Source: Desulfovibrio sp. TomC (lineage in GTDB: Bacteria > Desulfobacterota > Desulfovibrionia > Desulfovibrionales > Desulfovibrionaceae). Taken from it: a DNA stretch of 64,000 bases. The translations under genes were made by a program, and so were the position numbers. A model generated the notes under the pieces. It worked only from the letters and a program-made list of their open reading frames with translations. It was not told the origin of the DNA and searched no databases. How positions within the stretch are numbered: position 1 is the stretch's first letter; every line of letters starts with the position of its first letter. Of this stretch, positions 45,714-55,255 are shown in pieces. The stretch is taken from contig NZ_JSEH01000007.1 in assembly GCF_000801335.2 (NCBI RefSeq), forward strand, positions 167,286 to 231,285, in the 5' to 3' direction.

Positions 45714-47123
45714 ATGGCAAAGAACAAAAACGCTAAGAAGACTGCCGACCAGGAAGAAGACAAAGATGAGGTGTTGAAGCAAAAGGTAGCGACCGTAGAA
45801 GACCAACTAGACAATACTGGTGTTACAATTGACACGAGAGGATTCCCAAGTCTCATTAAAGATTATATTGAATGTGTTCAAGCCCAAACAGGTTGCGATG
45901 AAATATCTGCCACTGTCAATGTATTAAGCCTAATTTCGTCAGTAGTTCAAAAGTCTGTCTGTATTCCTAAAAATGACTTGTCGACAAACAAAGAAGGCTA
46001 TTTTCAGAAACTTTATCCGAACCTGTGGATGATTGAAGTTAATAAATCCGGCGGGTTTAAGACAACGGCACAGCGCATTGCTCATGCTCCGGCTTATGTG
46101 ATCCAAGAAATTATAACAAGTCATAATAAATCTAAGACTGCGGCAGATGCAGTTGATAATCTTGAAGGGACGCAAAGACAAGAAGATGGGCTGTATGAAA
46201 AAAACATATTTTTGCCAACAAGAACAACTTTCCCAGCTCTTCTTGATGTCTTGTCTAAAAAGAAAGGTGGTTTAATATTAAGCTCTGAATTCGGAACATG
46301 GTTGCAGCAACTTACAGGCGGCATCTCGAGTACGTCAATGCGTTCAACTATGGCGGATCTATATGATGCCCCTCGACTCTTCGAAACAGCCACGAAGACA
46401 GGCGGTGTAATAACTCTCGAGGAGCCATTTATATCTATTTGTGGCGCAACAACGCACAGTCAAATTGCAAAATTATTGAATGAAGAAGATGTCCTTTCTG
46501 GATTCTTGCCGAGGTTTCTTTTGTTTCTGCCGCCGGTCAAAGATGACATCCCAAATGCATTGCCAAGCGTCAATGTCAACAGTAAGTACAGCCGCATTGA
46601 GTCAGATATGCTTAAATTTTTAACAAGTATCCACGACAGAAAAGAATTTTTGTTGTCGAATGACGCAAAGATCGCATTTAACGATGTCCACAAAATGATG
46701 TATGATCAAGTTCGGGGTGAAACGAAACAGATAAAAGACTATATAGAACCATTTTTAAGAAGATGGTCGCCATACATATTGAAAATAGCAATGCTACTTC
46801 ATCTTGCGGAAGATCAAAAGTCGACCATTTTAGATCGCAAGGATATTGAAGGCGGTGGTTACGTTGTTGAGTGTGCTTATACGTCAACAAAGTGGCTTTT
46901 AACTAATTTTATTTTAGAGTCAGAAGTTGCTAAGCGATCTAAAGTAATCTTGAGATATATAGCAAAAGAAAATGGTTCCTGTCTTCGCCCCAAACTGTTG
47001 CAAGGCAACAAAAATTTCAATGCCGATGAAATTGATAAGATTATTAAATACTTGGAAGAGACAGGTCAGATTATAATCGTTGCCGATACGTTAAAGACCA
47101 AAACAGTTTACCAAATAGCGTAA
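45714..47123 (+). CDS. DUF3987 family protein (replication-associated)
   Basis: 469 residues with TTGAGAGGA upstream of the ATG. DUF3987 landmarks are LWMIEVNKSGGFKTTAQR (P-loop position), GGLILSSEFGTWLQQLTG, STMADLYDAPRLF, and ISICGATTHSQIAKLL with SGFLPRFLLFLPP. In this family the P-loop is often GKS/T; here it reads SGGFKTT, so ATP binding is uncertain. DUF3987 proteins replace the helicase module in many plasmid and satellite replication cassettes. It is first in a run of four genes. Confidence 0.8.
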   Translation: MAKNKNAKKTADQEEDKDEVLKQKVATVEDQLDNTGVTIDTRGFPSLIKDYIECVQAQTGCDEISATVNVLSLISSVVQKSVCIPKNDLSTNKEGYFQKLYPNLWMIEVNKSGGFKTTAQRIAHAPAYVIQEIITSHNKSKTAADAVDNLEGTQRQEDGLYEKNIFLPTRTTFPALLDVLSKKKGGLILSSEFGTWLQQLTGGISSTSMRSTMADLYDAPRLFETATKTGGVITLEEPFISICGATTHSQIAKLLNEEDVLSGFLPRFLLFLPPVKDDIPNALPSVNVNSKYSRIESDMLKFLTSIHDRKEFLLSNDAKIAFNDVHKMMYDQVRGETKQIKDYIEPFLRRWSPYILKIAMLLHLAEDQKSTILDRKDIEGGGYVVECAYTSTKWLLTNFILESEVAKRSKVILRYIAKENGSCLRPKLLQGNKNFNADEIDKIIKYLEETGQIIIVADTLKTKTVYQIA

Positions 47124-47132
47124 GGAATAAAC

Positions 47133-48041
47133 ATGACTATTGACCTCGGTTATATCAATCAGTTCGGAATTGACGTTGCTGGAAATGTTCAAAATATTGA
47201 AACCCTAGCTTCTTCGATAATTAGCTCCATGACAATACCTGCCGAAGCCAAGTGTATTGATAGTATATACTTGGACTTTGAAATAATTGGGAAAAAAGCG
47301 ATTGAGACTCGAACGTACAATTGGGCGCGGCTCGGCGAGCTACTTTTCAATTTACAGGATCGATACAATAAAGATCCAAGCATTGATCGAGTGAAAGTCA
47401 GTTGGACAAAGTTCGCAGCTGAAAATTTCACGAATTTTGGGAAAAAGAGACGAGAGCAGGCAGTAAAATTATATAACTACGGAAAAGAACTTGAAAAATA
47501 TTATTTCCTCGGAATAGATGAGCTGCTTTATGTATTTAATTTGCTTATAGGCAAGCACAGGAAAGACAAGGAAGGTCTCAAGAAGACAGGAGAGATGTTT
47601 GAATTTTCATTTAACAGCCCAGTTGATACAGATGAAGATCGAAGAATTTTCAGAGAAAAGGTCGACAAAATATGTGCCTATGAAAAAGATTTTGCTGAAG
47701 TTAAAAAGACTGGCGTTGACAATGAATTGTACTACAGGTGTGTGTCGGTTGGCTGCGTCGTAAATAAAAAAGTAATCAGCCACATTGGAAGCCTAGCAAG
47801 CCAAGCTGAAAAAGATGCTTACATGAAAGAATCAATAGCGAATCGAGATTTTAAAATTTCAAATAATGAGAACACAACTGAACACGCACAAGCGTCGCCT
47901 GGATTGCTCTGTAAGCTTATAGACAATACGTCAGGATACAGGACTAAAGGACTAGATGAGGTCAAGCATCTTGGGTTGGATATTGTCACACAGGCAATTC
48001 GTGAACTGGTTTGGCTGAGAAAAGAATTGAGGAATATGTAA
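47133..48041 (+). CDS. Hypothetical protein of the replication cassette
   Basis: 302 residues, starting nine bases after the DUF3987 gene and ending two bases before the TGT-like gene. The middle is helical and basic (FGKKRREQAVKLYNYGKELEKY), compatible with nucleic-acid binding, and a possible Cys pair is in YYRCVSVGCVV. No family recognised. The tight packing implies a function with its neighbours. Confidence 0.6.
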   Translation: MTIDLGYINQFGIDVAGNVQNIETLASSIISSMTIPAEAKCIDSIYLDFEIIGKKAIETRTYNWARLGELLFNLQDRYNKDPSIDRVKVSWTKFAAENFTNFGKKRREQAVKLYNYGKELEKYYFLGIDELLYVFNLLIGKHRKDKEGLKKTGEMFEFSFNSPVDTDEDRRIFREKVDKICAYEKDFAEVKKTGVDNELYYRCVSVGCVVNKKVISHIGSLASQAEKDAYMKESIANRDFKISNNENTTEHAQASPGLLCKLIDNTSGYRTKGLDEVKHLGLDIVTQAIRELVWLRKELRNM

Positions 48042-48042
48042 T

Positions 48043-48951
48043 ATGCAAATCAAAATTTACCTCTCTTCGTTTAGCTTCGACATTCTTGCCGAATACAGAA
48101 ATATGTTTAAGGATGCAGAAATAAATATTTTGCTTTCGTATGGGACGACAAGCAGCGACTATTATAGTATGATTGAGAAGAATAGGGGCATGATTAACAG
48201 CCTCATCCTCGATAGCGGGGCTTTTAGCTTAAACAACATCGAAGGAAGCAACGGCAAGCCCATCAGCATCGATGGATTCATTGCATATTGCAAAACATTC
48301 CAAGAGCGGTTCGATTTTATTTTCAACTTCGATGAAGACTTTCACTTAGATGGATTTGAAAAGAACTATAAGAATCAGAAAAAAATTGAAGCGGCCGGGA
48401 TAAAAGTTGTTCCCGTTGTACATGATTACATAGGGGAAGAAGTGGCTGAGCTTGATGAATACTTGAAAAGTTACGATTTGATATCTCTTGGGTTTTCAAA
48501 ACACAAAAATGATAAACAAAAGTTGGCCGCTGCTGTGCTGAAAATAAAGCAAGCGAATAAAAAAGTTCACTTACTCGGCGTTAGCGCATACAACAGATTG
48601 AAAAATTTGCCAGTTGATTACAGCGATAGCAGCAACTGGGCTCAAGGCCAAATCTTTGGATTTATGTATTACTGGAACGCCAAGAATACTCCGAATGACC
48701 CTGAATTGACGCTTAGATTTAAAGATTTTGAGCCAAATAAAGCTACTGGAATTAAACACTTGGATGGTTCGCCATACTTTGACGAGATCATTGAGTACTT
48801 GAAAAATGAACTCGGCATATCATATCAAAATCTTTACGGACAAAACGCTACATTTTATCGACAACTAGTGAACACTCACTACTTTGTCAAGCTGCAAGAT
48901 CGTGTGCGTGAAGCCCACATTGCCAATGGATTTGACACACTTTACCCGTAG
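48043..48951 (+). CDS. TGT/DpdA-like enzyme (queuine tRNA-ribosyltransferase fold)
   Basis: 302 residues with a TIM-barrel-like layout. LILDSGAFSLNN (Asp57) matches the DSGGFQ motif whose Asp is the base-site residue in bacterial TGT. FDFIFNFDEDF and VVPVVHDYIG follow as barrel strands. The zinc site (CxCxxC) of true TGT is absent, as in phage DpdA proteins that insert 7-deazaguanine into DNA. It is encoded in a replication operon, which favours action on the element's own DNA. No queuosine or preQ0 synthesis genes are in the window, so precursor would come from the host. Confidence 0.65.
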   Translation: MQIKIYLSSFSFDILAEYRNMFKDAEINILLSYGTTSSDYYSMIEKNRGMINSLILDSGAFSLNNIEGSNGKPISIDGFIAYCKTFQERFDFIFNFDEDFHLDGFEKNYKNQKKIEAAGIKVVPVVHDYIGEEVAELDEYLKSYDLISLGFSKHKNDKQKLAAAVLKIKQANKKVHLLGVSAYNRLKNLPVDYSDSSNWAQGQIFGFMYYWNAKNTPNDPELTLRFKDFEPNKATGIKHLDGSPYFDEIIEYLKNELGISYQNLYGQNATFYRQLVNTHYFVKLQDRVREAHIANGFDTLYP

Positions 48952-49180
48952 AAAGTGCAAACAACTACTGAGCTAGCTCAATAGATCATAGCGGCTGTTG
49001 GTATTTACACACGGGCGTTGAATTGAAAGAGTTACATGCTGATTTTTTGTAGAATATATACGGCAGAAAACCTCGTTGTGACTGTCAAAATTTGAAAATT
49101 ATATTTTGTTTTTGAAAAAACAAGTCATTTTAAAATGGCTTAAAGTATGTCTCTCAGTTGTAGGCAGGAGAGGTGATGGC

Positions 49181-51013
49181 ATGTCTTTTCAGGATGAAGA
49201 AAATTTGGCGATTCCAATTCGGCAGCTTCCGGGTGAGCTTGTCGAAAAAATAAACAGTCTGACTGAATTTAATGAACTAGATAGAATTGATGTTTTTGAA
49301 GAACTGTCGAAGATATTCTCATTGATACCCGTTAGGGCTTTGCCAGAACAAAAAAAGAAAGAAAAATCCCCTATTAAAATGGGCTGGACGAAGGCCTGTA
49401 TTGAAAAGGATGAATTCAACGCCTTAGATTACATCAGAAACAATGCGGGTGTCGCTTGTGGGCCTGCCAGTGGCGTCATTGTCCTTGACATTGATCATGT
49501 TGAATATTTTGAAGAATATCTTTCTGAAAACAACATTTCAGATGATTTCAAGAATACTTTGACCATTGAGACTGGTAGCGGCAAGAATCACTATTATTAT
49601 CAATATCCGACAGATGGATTTGTTTATCGGAAGGGTCAAGAGAAAAAAGAAGTTGAAATCATCCCGGGTCAATCCATGAGTGTCGTTGTCTTTGATGTAC
49701 AAGGCTTAGGATTTCAGGTCGTAGCTCCAGGCTCAATACATCCTGTGACATTTAAATTCTATACGATAAAAAACAATTTTCCGATCAGTCCTGCCCCAGA
49801 ATGGGTTCTGAATTTATGCCGGAAAGAGCCAATTCAAGACAATACACCCCTGCCACTCGAAGAAGATTTAGCAGGCACAGAAATTAAGTATTGTTATTCC
49901 GCGCAAGATATTCCAGAGTTTGAAGCAGATGAAGATGAGTATTCTGATACATCGCCGCAAAAAAGATTTAAAATGCACTTCGATAACAGTATTTTATGGG
50001 GTTACGACAAACAGTGTGACAAATTGTCGTATCCAGCTATGGCCTTCAGGGAAGGCGTCTACCTTGCTTTGCCAAGGTCGCGGCGATCTTATCTTTGCTT
50101 CGATCTAGACTATGAGGATTCCGCGAACGCATGGAGTGCGGTTGGTCTTTCAGAGCCAACGATAGTGATCGTCAACCCCCAGAATGGACACTCCCATATT
50201 TTATATGAATTGAAAGACCCTGTATACTGGCCTTGTGGTAGCAACGACAATAAAATTCGCAGGAAACCTGTCGAATACTTTAATGCGCTCAGGTACGCAT
50301 ACACTGAGAAGTTAAAAGCAGATAAGGATTTCACGCATGTCGTCATCAAGAATCCTTTCTCTGGAGTCTGGGACACTTCGTGGCATGATAACTCCTATGC
50401 GCTGAAAGATTTAGCCAGCTTCGTAGAATTGCCCAGTAAACAACAGTATTTTGAAAATATGAGGAACAGTGTATATTCCGGAAGGAACCCAGAGCTATTT
50501 CATGTTGCCAGAATGTGGTCAAATGCCAACATCAGGAAGCAGATTGATGGACCAAGTCTTTTTAATTTGCTATTGCTCTATTTGAACAATTATAATTCTA
50601 CGAAGATTGTGGAGCACTGGCCTGACAGAGGTCCTCTTGATAATGATGAAGTAGAAACGATTGCCAAACATGTTGCTAAATGGTTTTGGAAAAATAAAGA
50701 CAATCCTCGTTATAATAGAAATATGAAAAACTATGGTGTTATGGGATTGGACCCAATAGATCCTTCGCTAAAGGGAGAAGATAGAAATAAAAAAGTTAAA
50801 GAGAACAAATCAATAGGAGCTGGCCATACGCACACTGAAAAAGTAAGTAATAATGATGATATCTTGCGAAGGACAATAGATAACTTGATGGCTTCTGGCA
50901 AAAGATTGAGCGATAGAAATATTTCAAGGAGTAGTGGGAAATGCTTAAATACTATTAGGTTGAGACGAGATTTTATTAATAATTATATCGAAAGTAAAAA
51001 ATCTCAGTCGTAG
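49181..51013 (+). CDS. Primase-polymerase fused to a ColE2-type replicase (PrimPol-Rep-PriCT)
   Basis: 610 residues from the ATG at 49181 (AGGAGAGGTGA upstream); a TTG 75 bases earlier is unlikely. Residues about 45-210 are a Prim-Pol domain: VIVLDIDH (Asp103, Asp105), TGSGKNHYYYQYP (His137) and VVVFDVQG with VVAPGSIHP. Residues about 265-420 are a plasmid replicase of ColE2 type: RRSYLCFDLDYEDSANAW (Asp308, Asp310), VNPQNGHSHILYEL and VIKNPFSGVWD. Residues about 430-490 resemble PriCT (GRNPELFHVARMW, EVETIAKHVAKWFW). The last 50 residues form a likely helix-turn-helix. Both primase sites look intact. It should start replication of the excised element. Confidence 0.82.
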   Translation: MSFQDEENLAIPIRQLPGELVEKINSLTEFNELDRIDVFEELSKIFSLIPVRALPEQKKKEKSPIKMGWTKACIEKDEFNALDYIRNNAGVACGPASGVIVLDIDHVEYFEEYLSENNISDDFKNTLTIETGSGKNHYYYQYPTDGFVYRKGQEKKEVEIIPGQSMSVVVFDVQGLGFQVVAPGSIHPVTFKFYTIKNNFPISPAPEWVLNLCRKEPIQDNTPLPLEEDLAGTEIKYCYSAQDIPEFEADEDEYSDTSPQKRFKMHFDNSILWGYDKQCDKLSYPAMAFREGVYLALPRSRRSYLCFDLDYEDSANAWSAVGLSEPTIVIVNPQNGHSHILYELKDPVYWPCGSNDNKIRRKPVEYFNALRYAYTEKLKADKDFTHVVIKNPFSGVWDTSWHDNSYALKDLASFVELPSKQQYFENMRNSVYSGRNPELFHVARMWSNANIRKQIDGPSLFNLLLLYLNNYNSTKIVEHWPDRGPLDNDEVETIAKHVAKWFWKNKDNPRYNRNMKNYGVMGLDPIDPSLKGEDRNKKVKENKSIGAGHTHTEKVSNNDDILRRTIDNLMASGKRLSDRNISRSSGKCLNTIRLRRDFINNYIESKKSQS

Positions 51014-52156
51014 TCTGGCAACATACGAATTGTGTTATGAATGTATGTTTTGATTTATCAAATATAATTATATTCTTTGAGTACTAGAATTAGATAATAT
51101 TTTTAAAATTATTCTAATTGTTTTATAATAGGTAAATATAATATATATTTTAAAAATAATAAATTTTTTTGGAGAAAAACTGATATACCAAACTGCTACC
51201 GGTTCATTAAAATTTGATTTTACAACGAATAAGGATGGCGTCTTTTTGGACTGCCTCCAAGTTTCAAAACATGAAAAGTGATAGCCCCTTATCTTGAGTG
51301 CTTCGTATAAAAGTTATACATATTTATTGCTTGATTCACAGCCATAGGGTATCATTCCAAGACAAGTTCGGCAACATTCTCTTTCTACAGACAGAAATAA
51401 AAGACTATATTATTGAATATAATAGACGATCTGGACGATTTTAAGAAATAACCAGCAACCAAGTCTTGATAAAACATTATGCGCAAGCTGAATTGATTTT
51501 TACCGTATTCAAATAATTTAAACAAATATTAAGCGTAGTTAAAGTGTCGTGGGTGCCTTGCATTAAGTTGTCGGTCAAGTGTTGCTGAAAGTGCAAACGA
51601 GAGATTCAACCTAAGAATATTTCGCGGTCAAGAAATAAAAATGACTCAAGGTCAAAATTACCTGTCGGCTCCATCGAACAGGAATTCTTGAGAGTTATCT
51701 AAGCAATATGAAGCGATTCAGTTGTGAAAGGGATTGAGACCGAAAGACTGGCCCGTATTCATGATTTTCATGAAGAAACCACGGTGGCGCATATGATGAA
51801 CGAAGTTCATGACAAACTGAAGTTTACTGATTACATTCAGTTCTGAAGATATAGATAGGTATAATGCCTTCTGGTCATATGTGTGATTAGGTTCGGGACG
51901 GTTTTGAAAGACCTGACTTGAGACCAAGGGAAGTCCTCTTTAAATGCCTTATGGCAAAAGCGTTGGAGTCGCTAGTTTTTAAGGAGGATGGCTGCGTATC
52001 TGTAAGGGATACGGCAAGAGATGTAGTATTTGTAAATTATTTGATGGTTAAAAGGAAATTTACGCGACCGCGATTGTTCAAGGCATGACTGTTAGTGAAA
52101 ACTTAAAATCATGGTCGACGAAGTAATTCAATAAGAGCAAAAACATCTCTTGCTAT

Positions 52157-52187
52157 AGCCGAATACGGGCAAACCGTATGTTCGGTT
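52157..52187 (+). ncRNA. Hairpin resembling group II intron domain V
   Basis: AGCCGAA (52157-52163) pairs with TTCGGTT (52181-52187), TACGG with CCGTA, the loop is GCAAA, and a 2-base bulge (TG) sits on the 3' side between the two stems. This is the layout of domain V: an AGC at the base, a GNRA-like loop and a 2-base 3' bulge. No reverse-transcriptase gene or clear 5' intron end was found within 1.2 kb upstream, so it may be a relic or another structured RNA. Confidence 0.4.
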
Positions 52188-52294
52188 GTGAAGGGAGCTT
52201 GATCCGGCGACGAATCATTCGATCCTGAAACTGCTGTCTACCCTGGTGCATCATGAACACCAGGGCGGCGGCAGGACTACGTAAATCTATTCAG

Positions 52295-52327
52295 AGGACC
52301 TCGCCTTCGGGCCGGGTCCTTTTTTTG
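52295..52327 (+). terminator. Strong rho-independent terminator
   Basis: AGGACC and GGTCCT pair, with an inner CGCCTTCGGGCC fold, followed by seven T. It is not close to any gene end, so it may terminate a non-coding RNA made from the region upstream. Confidence 0.75.
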
Positions 52328-52627
52328 TTTCAGAAGATGATCGGGGACAGCTCTCCACCCACGCATGGGAAATTACCCGCCCGGCAGACCCCAAAACCGA
52401 CCCTCTATACTCCCCGTCCTGGGTCGTTTGGGGATTGACCCATGACTTACCCTCCCCCGTGACCGAAAACCCCGGAAAATTGATCCTGGGGCCAATTCAC
52501 GTTTTGGCCCCGGGGAGATCAAGCTCATCTTGCGCAAGATAATGCAAAAAGCATTATTCAGCATAAATTCTTGAACTATCTTCCAGCCAATACAGAAATT
52601 ATCAATCAACCAAACAAAGGAGCTTGT

Positions 52628-53005
52628 ATGAGCAAGAAGAACGATAACGTGTCTGTGGATGAACAGGAAGTTCCTGAAAAGAAGAAGATCGAATCGAAGT
52701 ACAATCCTTCGATGCTTCGCGAGTGCATTTTCAATGGCATGGACGCTTCAGCAATTCTGGCAAGAATGGAAATCAAACACCGCCAGACTCTGAAGCAATA
52801 CGTCCTTAAGTTGATGAGCGATGACAAGACCTACTATGAGGTCAAGGGGCTTTACCTCAAGAACTCGCGGCGGCCGAAGGTGAACAACAAATTGGAGCTC
52901 AAGATTTATCTGAAGAATCTTGACCTTCAAGGACTTATCGTCAGTGACGGTGATGAGTTCTCGGTTCTCGCCGAAGATGGAAAGATCATTTTGACGAAGG
53001 TCTAA
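52628..53005 (+). CDS. Putative small DNA-binding protein
   Basis: 125 residues from the ATG at 52628 with AAAGGAG upstream. The N-terminal 30 residues are acidic and disordered. A helical part (MLRECIFNGMDASAILARME and LKQYVLKLMSD) follows, and then a C-terminal strand-rich block (LKIYLKNLDLQGLIVSDGDEFSVL) resembles an AbrB-like half barrel. No family assigned. It precedes the recombinase genes and could be an excisionase or regulator. Confidence 0.5.
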   Translation: MSKKNDNVSVDEQEVPEKKKIESKYNPSMLRECIFNGMDASAILARMEIKHRQTLKQYVLKLMSDDKTYYEVKGLYLKNSRRPKVNNKLELKIYLKNLDLQGLIVSDGDEFSVLAEDGKIILTKV

Positions 53006-53278
53006 TCCGTTTGGTCTTTAACATAGTCATATCGAAAGATGTGGCTATTTTTTAATTATTCGGCGCAAGGTTATGTTTATTTGTCTAAAGTTATACAGAA
53101 ATAATCAATGAGGGGAAAGTACGTTTTGTACCAAGAACGTACATTGGGATTTTTGGAATGGTTTTCTGGAAGAATTTTACAGGGTTATTGTCGAGTCTCC
53201 CAAGGGCTTCCTTTGAGGAGCTGATTTGTAAGTACGATTTTCAACTCCCTGGAAGAAAACTGGGAATTGGAGGGGGAA

Positions 53279-53836
53279 ATGAAGGTTGAACCGATCATTG
53301 ATCTGAAAAGTGTGAAGAGCATCAAAAAGATTCTCAGTGACTCTCCCCGCGACAAATTGCTTTTTGTCATGGGTGTCAACTCAGGTCTGCGAGTCCAAGA
53401 CTTGCTGGCATTAAAAGTCAGTGATGTCAAAGACGTAAAGATCGGAGAGAGGATAACCTTGCGCGAAAAGAAAACGGGCAAGGAGAATGTGTTCATTTTA
53501 AATAAGGAGATTAAATCTGCACTAGATGCTCATCTGGCGACAGTAAAGGATGATGACGACCATTTCCTGTTTAAAAGCAGAAAAGGTCGAAATTATCCCC
53601 TTACAACCTATGCCGTGACAAAATATGTCAAGAAATGGACTGAGGCCATTAACCTGAAAGGGAATTATGGTGCTCACTCACTTCGAAAGACATGGACTTA
53701 CCATCAGCGAAAGACATTCGGTGTTTCCTGGGAAGTCTTGGCGAAACGGTTAAACCATTCCAGTCCTTCAATTACTCGAAGGTATCTTGGAGTGCAAGAG
53801 GAGGAAGTCGAAGAAATATTGATGAATACCATTTAG
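53279..53836 (+). CDS. Short tyrosine recombinase (catalytic domain only)
   Basis: 185 residues from the ATG at 53279, with GGAGGGGG upstream. All catalytic residues are visible: Arg in SGLRVQDLL, Lys in EKKTGKENVF, His-x-x-Arg in GAHSLRKTW, His in KRLNHSS, and Tyr in TRRYLG. The N-terminal core-binding domain of ordinary integrases is missing. Such short recombinases occur as accessory recombinases or excision/inversion factors next to a full integrase. The full-length integrase begins 135 bases later. Confidence 0.85.
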   Translation: MKVEPIIDLKSVKSIKKILSDSPRDKLLFVMGVNSGLRVQDLLALKVSDVKDVKIGERITLREKKTGKENVFILNKEIKSALDAHLATVKDDDDHFLFKSRKGRNYPLTTYAVTKYVKKWTEAINLKGNYGAHSLRKTWTYHQRKTFGVSWEVLAKRLNHSSPSITRRYLGVQEEEVEEILMNTI

Positions 53837-53970
53837 CTTTATCTTTCAAGGGGCCTAAAAGCCCTTTGATTTGTTTTTGCTAATTTCAATGAGCCTTACT
53901 ATTTCGATTCACTGCCGGTTTATAATTATTACCAACTTAAAATCAATAGGATACACTTCGGAGGTATTTT

Positions 53971-55095
53971 ATGGGCGTCTATCAACGAGATGGACGATGG
54001 ATGGTCTTTTATCACGATGAGTCGGGTAAAAGACGGGATAAGTCGTTCGGCCGCGGCGACAATGCCTATGCTCAAGCTGATGCCTTTAATTCGGCTGTCA
54101 TTGAAGCAAAAGACCAGGGGCAGGCAATTCCAGTCCTTCAGACTAAGGTGATCACCTTGCCGGAGCCCGCGCCAGTGAAGGTGATTGAAGAGATCACTAC
54201 CCCGGTGAAAGATGATCACTTTCCTCAAGGCATGACATTTCGGGAACTCGCGGCAAAATACCTGTCCCATCTCAAGGTGTCGGGCAGAACCGAGAACAAT
54301 ACCCGTAAGTTGGCCAAGATGGTTGAAAACCAGTTCAATCCGCTGATCGGCGACCGGGCAGTGAATTCGATGACCTACATCGATGACATGGTCCCGTTCA
54401 TCCAGTTCTTCCAGGAAACCGACGGTAAACAGGGCCGGCCCCGTTCCCAGCTGACCGTGAATCGTTATGGCGATTACGTCAACGCCATCTTCAATTTTGG
54501 CGTCACCACTGGGCTGACTAAGGTAAACCCCATGAAGGGCAGGAAGAAATCAAGAGAGAAGCCGCGTGATGTCCAGTTGACCGTCAATGACGTCAAAAGG
54601 ATCATGGACCATGCCGAGCCACATGTCAGGTGGGCCATGGAGGTTTGTTTCAGCCTGGGGACACGGCCCGGTGAATCTGAACTTCTTGCCTTGAAATGGG
54701 ATCACATCGACTTGGAGAAAGGCATTGCTAAAATTTATGCAAGCAAGACAAAGACCTACCGGTCTGTACCAATTGCCCCGGCCCTGCTTGAAAAGATGAA
54801 GGGAAAGAAGCCTTCATCAATGTCAGGTTATGTGATCGAGTGGCGCGGCCAGCCAATTGGCATGATCCGCAAAGGTTTCAGAAGAGCCTGCGAACGGGCA
54901 GGCATTAAATACCCTGTTAGAATGTATGACTTACGACATCTCTTTGCCACTACCATGTTGAGCAAAGGAGCAGATTTGGCAGCAGTGTCCAAACTGTTAG
55001 GGCACTCAATGATTTCAACGACAACAAGCCATTATTATCACTGCCTGGAAGGTGAAAAAGAAAGAGCGGTTAGTTTATTGCCTGAATTAGTTTGA
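53971..55095 (+). CDS. int: Tyrosine-recombinase integrase of the element
   Basis: 374 residues. An N-terminal arm-binding strand region (VYQRDGRWMVFYHDESGKRR) is followed by a SAM-like core-binding domain (LAAKYLSHLKVSGRTENNTR) and the catalytic domain. Catalytic residues are Arg in LGTRPGESEL, Lys in SKTKTYRS, Arg-His in YDLRHLFATTM, His in LLGHSMIS and Tyr in TSHYYHC. The first His of HxxR is Tyr, common in this group. It is the best candidate for integration at tRNA-Thr. The right attachment site lies 4.5 kb away because an IS21 element and cargo lie in between. Confidence 0.92.
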   Translation: MGVYQRDGRWMVFYHDESGKRRDKSFGRGDNAYAQADAFNSAVIEAKDQGQAIPVLQTKVITLPEPAPVKVIEEITTPVKDDHFPQGMTFRELAAKYLSHLKVSGRTENNTRKLAKMVENQFNPLIGDRAVNSMTYIDDMVPFIQFFQETDGKQGRPRSQLTVNRYGDYVNAIFNFGVTTGLTKVNPMKGRKKSREKPRDVQLTVNDVKRIMDHAEPHVRWAMEVCFSLGTRPGESELLALKWDHIDLEKGIAKIYASKTKTYRSVPIAPALLEKMKGKKPSSMSGYVIEWRGQPIGMIRKGFRRACERAGIKYPVRMYDLRHLFATTMLSKGADLAAVSKLLGHSMISTTTSHYYHCLEGEKERAVSLLPELV

Positions 55096-55255
55096 AGTTA
55101 AAAACGGCTGGACATCTTTGCCAGGAGATGTCCAGCTAATGTAGTAGAATGATTTAAACACTTGCAGCTTTTTGCAATAAATAAACTTAATTAAGTAGTA
55201 GTGTTGAGAACTCAAATTCAAAGCCGAAAAATTCAAAGAAAAAAAGGACTGAACA

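Larger units (their letters stand above)
51014..52627. other. Long AT-rich non-coding region after the replicase gene
   Basis: About 1.6 kb without a credible gene. The first kilobase is AT-rich, with only short broken frames (for example about 40 codons at 51724-51849). From 52150 on it holds a group II intron domain V-like hairpin, a CCCTGGTG...CACCAGGG hairpin (52239-52268 area), a terminator at 52295, and a GGGGCCAA/TTGGCCCC hairpin (52488-52511) upstream of the next gene. It may contain a decayed element and a non-coding RNA. Confidence 0.45.

Noticed and set aside
51718..51927. Open frame in the AT-rich region after the replicase, and a full group II intron
   Set aside because: The frames are short and broken, no reverse-transcriptase motif such as YADD was seen, and the distance from any plausible 5' end to the domain V-like hairpin is not supported.
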